64,000 nt of DNA from Plazaster borealis (taxonomy: Eukaryota; Echinodermata; Asteroidea; Forcipulatida; Labidiasteridae): the NCBI GenBank assembly GCA_021014325.1, contig CM037461.1, positions 13,483,501-13,547,500 on the forward strand, in the 5' to 3' direction. This document shows, in pieces, positions 48,801 through 54,800 of the stretch. Under the pieces are notes generated by a model. That model searched no databases. It had not been told where the DNA came from and worked only from the letters and a program-made list of their open reading frames with translations. Position 1 is the stretch's first letter, and each line of letters starts with the position of its first letter. The position numbers and the translations under genes are program-made.

Positions 48801-51800
48801 CTTAGCCAGATTTGTTTTTACTATCATGACATCATCACATTTATATTTTCGTTAGGTCTGGACCAATTTTTATGAAAATCCTGCACTGCTAATGCAATCA
48901 AGAACGCATTCAGAGACCTTTTTTATTTCAGGCAGGGGGGTTGCAAATCAATGATTGTGTCAGTCAGTATTTTGTTTTTCTCTCTCTATAATTCTTCTTG
49001 TTTCTTTTTGAATGAAATTTCTCATTGTTTTTATTTACTAGACATTTTTAGTAACACTGTGCATGTTGTGTTGGGGGCACTAAGATCATTACTGGTAATA
49101 GTATTACTATACTATAGTAATAGACCGATTTCGCTGCGCGACCAAACATGTCATCACTATCACGTGACCTATTATTATGGGTACTACGTCATCTTCTTAG
49201 CTGCTCGCAAACTATGTGTAAAATCGTGACCGACAGAGTCGCACCAAATTGATACATATTCACAATGTTTCTTGTTTCAGTTGTTTCAAGTGAAATTTAA
49301 AACAGGGTCTATTCTCTCAACTTTGACAGCATTTCTGACAGAAACATTTCTATGGGAGACTGGTACTGGTACTGGCATGAACTTGATCCTCAAGTGAGCT
49401 TCCAGATTGAGTCAAAGAAAAAACATTTTTTGATGAATACCAATTCCATATTTTACCTTTCAAAGGCAGGCCTCAATTTCACGGAGGCCACAGCCTGAAG
49501 TGGTCTTTAAAAGGTGTCAGTGCCCTGAACTGTAATTGTCAAAATTTGAGGCCTGTTGAAAGGCTTACATTACTGATAACAGGGGACTTATTTTCAAAAT
49601 TCACAATAACCGTTACATGCAACATTTTTCTTTTACAGTTTCAGGATGAAAGGGAACATGAAGAGCAACAACAAATTGAAGAATGCAGTCATGGTGCTGA
49701 AGAAGAAAGTTATGGCGATGAAAATGAAGAGACTGCTGATGATTACGAAGATTTTGCTGATGAAGAAGTAGATAACAGTGATGAAGACCATTTCAGAGTT
49801 CATGATCATCACATTGTGGTTAGTCAAAATGTTATTAAAAATTAATAAATGCAGTCAAAATCTTTTGTGATCCAAGCTCTAGCCACATTGAGCTCGAAAT
49901 GAAGAGCATGTTTTTTATAACAAATCAAAATAAATAATTCATTGGCTAACAATGTTTTTTGAAGCTTCTCACCTTTCCAAGTCCAAATGTTTTCCAACTA
50001 AGGGCAGACCCTTGTTGATATTCATTGTGTACGACATGCCAACAATGGCTTACGATTGACACAGCCAGCTGGGTACCAATTGTATGCAAACAAATCTGCC
50101 TGTGTTAACACTGATAGTTGAACGCTGGCCAATGAGACTTTGGATGACTCGTCCAGAGTCATTTTGTCTGAGGGTTGTGTCTTTCAAATACATACTAGCT
50201 CTAAATTGTTTTGCTAGAGAGCACTCCTTTACTTATCTATCTGCGTTTGACCTGCTTCAGAAATTTAATAATAATTAAAAAGTAATTACCTTATAAACCT
50301 CAAAACTGTAGTAAATAAAAAAACACTTCAAAATATTTGGGTTTTTAGTAAGGCAACATCAGCTTTAGCACAGATCATACTGATGAAGTGTTAAATTTCA
50401 TTACCCCAAATGTATTATGATATTCCTTGATCTCTGGGTTGGTGTTTATTTTTATTTACCTTTTTAATCTATGTCAGGTTATCGAACAACAGGGGGATGA
50501 CCAAGACACTGTGGAGGAAGGAATGAGTGAATGTGAAGAACCACAAGAAAGTGATAGAGATGAAAATGCAGGAGAGAATGACAACAATAATGCGGAGGAA
50601 GAAATAGATAACAGTGAACATGAACAGCAATCTATGGACAATGAAGGAGACAGCGAAGAAGAAGAAATACATGCGCACCACATGGACAGTGAAGATGGTG
50701 CAGAGGACAATGATGGTGATAGGCCAAATAGTAACAATGATTTACTGTTTTGCTTTGAGACATTCAATAACAAAGGCAGCTCTTTCTGATCTTTTACTCC
50801 TTGTTAATACCATAATAGGTCAGAACAATTGCATACCAAATACCTTGTACCATTTGAAGAAGTTTACTGAAAGCTCAAAAAGCAAAGTAATCCTGCATTT
50901 TTACTGTGAAAATTGTACAGAGTACATCGGTGTTTGTGAAGAGCAGGACATGACATGTGGTAACTGCGATCAACAGCGTTCTCGCAGTAAACTTATAAAA
51001 GGTGGTAATTTCTTTATTGTCAGCTCTCTAAAATCACAGCTTGAAGAACTGTTCAAAGATCCTGATGTAATAAACCATATCAACTACAGAATCACACGTC
51101 AGAAAGTCAATGCGTATAATACCGAAGATATATATGATGGAAATTTGTATAAATCTGTACCTGACCTAATGACACCAGGAAACATTTCATTAACTTGGAA
51201 CACTGACGAGGTGCCTGTCTTCAAGTCGTCAAATGTCTCAATTTGGCCAATACAGTATGTTATCAATGAATTGCCACCTAAAATCCGGAGAAGGAACGTT
51301 TTGCTCACAGGATTGTGGTTTGGGGTAGGAAAGCCGGATCCAGCAGTTTTTTTTTAGGCACTTTATTCATGAGTGTAATGACCTTGCTGAGAATGGCTTT
51401 TACTGGTCTGACGGCACTGCAATTGTCCACACGAGAGTATTTACACTTATTTGTTCGTGCGACTCCGTTGCTAGATGCGGTCTTCAGAACTTTAAACAAT
51501 ACAATGGCAAATTTGGATGTGCATGGTGTACTCATCAAGGGTTACGTGTTGCCAAGGGAAGAGGGAACGTCCAAGTTTATCCATACCAAGAAGCTGCACA
51601 AGAGAGAACACATCAACAAACTGTTCGTCAGGCTGAGGAGGCATGCAGAGACAACAGAGATGTTTGTGGAGTGAAAGGTCCATCGATTTTATTTTTACTC
51701 ACGTCTTTCAACATCATTGATGGGTTTAGTGTAGATTACCTGCATAACAGTTTGCTTGGAGTCACCAGATACTTCACCAATTTATGGTTTGATTCTTCGA

Positions 51801-54800
51801 GTCACGAGGAAGACTTCTACTGTGGAAGACGAGGACTACTAGATAAGGTCAATGAGCGATTATTGAGTATCAAGCCACCGAGGGCTATATCTCGCACACC
51901 TCGCTCCATCTCAGACAGGCGATTCTGGAAGGGATCAGAATGGCGATCCTGGCTTCTCTTCTACTCGCTTCCATGTCTTCTGGGTGTACTCTCGGAAGCG
52001 TATTTGAAGCACTGGCTGTTGTTAGTTCACAGCATCTCCCTGCTACTGTCAGAGTCAATATCTGAAACTGACCTCATCAACGCAGATGTCATGCTACGCA
52101 AGTTTGTACTGTTTGTTGGAATATTGTATGGACAGCAGTACATGACATACAATGTCCACCAGCTCCTTCATATGGTAAAAATAGTGCGGAACTGGGGCCC
52201 GTTATGGGTAAGCTCTACTTTCCACTTTGAATCACAAAATGGATCTTTGCTCAAAATGTTCCACGGAACTCGAGGGGTGCCGTTTCAAATAATTGAGAAC
52301 TTCACTATCTGGAAACATCTGCCAAAGTTAATGTCCACTTATAATATTGGTGAATTGTCAACAGTGCATGAGTTTTGCAAATCAATGTCAGAAGGCCTTG
52401 TTACCACAAAGAACGCTTACCATGTCTCCCCTGAAGTAACTGTTCTAGGTTGTGTAAAAAGACATAATGCAACACTTGAAGAAAGACTTGCTTTGGAAAC
52501 CCTCCTTGAAAATCCAGTTCCAAATATAATTGACTGTTATGATCGAGTGGTACTTGAAGGAACATTGATCCATTCTAAGCTCTATAGTAAAGTGACACGA
52601 AGGAATTCCTACACTGTGAATTTTAAGGATGGATCATATGGTGTTGTCACACACTTTTGTGTTGTGGAGGACAAGTGCTTTGTTTTCTATCTTGAGGTGT
52701 TGGTAAATGAAGGAAGAAGTATTTTAGTTGACAGGCAAACAGGGGCAATTGCAAACCATATAAAAGTAGTGAGTAGTATAGCTGATGAAGTCAAAGCTTG
52801 TCATGCAGCTGCATTAACTGGCAAGTTGTGTGTTCTTATTGAGAAGTGTCCACCAAAATTCCTGGATGCCTATGTGTGCACTCTTCCTAATACAGTTGAA
52901 AGTGATTAGCTTTCACGATGTTTTCAATCAATTCAGATTAAAGGGAAGTTGCATCTTTTGTAATAACTTCAAAGGACCATAAAAAAATAACCTGAGGGCA
53001 TGAATGCATAATAGAAATCACCTGCTATCATGCCATGAATTACACCACTGCAATGAATCACACCGGAAAAATGCTGTTACTATGCACGCTATTCAGATGT
53101 GCTGACCACTGCTTGGCAAATGCCGCGGTTTCCTGAGTTACACTGTTTATGCTCAGGCGACAATAGGACCCTGTTCTCTGGTTGATTTCTATGGCCATTT
53201 GAGTGTTTGCAGCGTTACAGAGCACACAAATTAATGTAAGAATCCTGCAATGTAAGTTTTCAATGCTTATAAAATGAAATGCAATAGTAGCTAAATACAT
53301 GTACATGTAAAGAGAAACCCTAGTCTGATCAAAGCCGGGGGGTAACATGTAGCTTTGCAAAAGTTGGCTGGGAAAACCTTCAAAATTGTCATTTTTGCCC
53401 AAATTTCCATGGAAAAAGTAGAGTAACAAGCAGATAAGAGGAGAGAAAACCTCTACTAGGTATTTAAAGCTGCACTTTGCTAAAAATAAAAGCTAATAAG
53501 ATGTTGAGATAACATCCCTAAAATCCCAGAAGTAACAACACAGTTTACCAATTACAATTGACCTCTCTTGTATCTATGGACCTTTCCCATGAAATTATGC
53601 TAATTACATTCACGCATGCGTGCAAACCCTGTTGGTTTGCAGACGCCATAGAAATGTGCACAAAGCAGACGTACAAAGCGCGTACGCGTCACGCTTCGAT
53701 CAGTTTGGCGCACTGTTCCCAAAATGTTGCTAACCAAAGTGTAAGTGCACACGTGCGATGTCCAATTTACATGTTTCATTGGAAAGGTGCAATGGCAAGT
53801 ATTGCAGTGTTTATTTTCTGTCATACAGATATTACTTTTTTGTTACTTCAGCATGAGTTTGAATTAATTCGGTAGACTTTAGGAATGGGGATGACACTTC
53901 AGCAGTTTTCACATTTACTGTTGACATTTAGTTGACATATAGTGAAATAAATGTTACATGCATGTCATGGAATTTTATTGTGTGCTTTTTTTCTTTCTTC
54001 TTTTTTTCGTGTGCTCTACTTTGAAAACATAAATGTAAAATGTTTCATCCGAAAATGTACATCAGACATTGGATATTTCTTTAGGTTGCACTTGCTCATA
54101 TCATTGTTCGAATGACCTCAAGTCAAGTCATACTATGCAAGTGAACTACCTACATGTATGTGGTCATGGGTTTCCTATAGTCAGATTCAATTACCAGAAG
54201 TAAACTATACTGCCTTTTTTTTGGTAATTGTTTTCTCACTCGCTGTGAAGCCAATTACAGAACACTGTCTCAACTACATGTACTACATTGATGATTCCAA
54301 TGATGACCTGGGCCCACTTTCATGGCTCTGGTTTTTGTTGAATTCTGTGCTTATGATCTCAATTCTCCGCTACTGTGCAAGCGCCGAATTTCTGCGCTAG
54401 CTGTGTAAGCGAAGAATGCCTAGTAACGTGAAGTACGCACGCACAGAAGCAAAAACTCCTTCCTAACCTGTGAAATACGCTTGACGTAAGCGCGGAATTC
54501 CCTGCCACCGTAAGCGCCGATTCTTTTCTTACGGTAAGCAGAGCCATGGAATTGGGCCCTGCTTATCCCCATGTAATTGTTTGGCTCGATCAACACAGGG
54601 TTATCTGCTCTCACCCACCAAATCAAGCAAATCAAGTGCCACCCGGTGACAATGAAACACCATGTTTATTTCAAAACTGAGCTAGTTTCTCCATATCCCA
54701 AAAGACTCAATGCAACACCAATAATGTGCTGTCGAAGATGGTGATCCCAATGATGATTTCTTTCCCCATAGACTCGCCATGCCACGCACCATTGTGTCTA

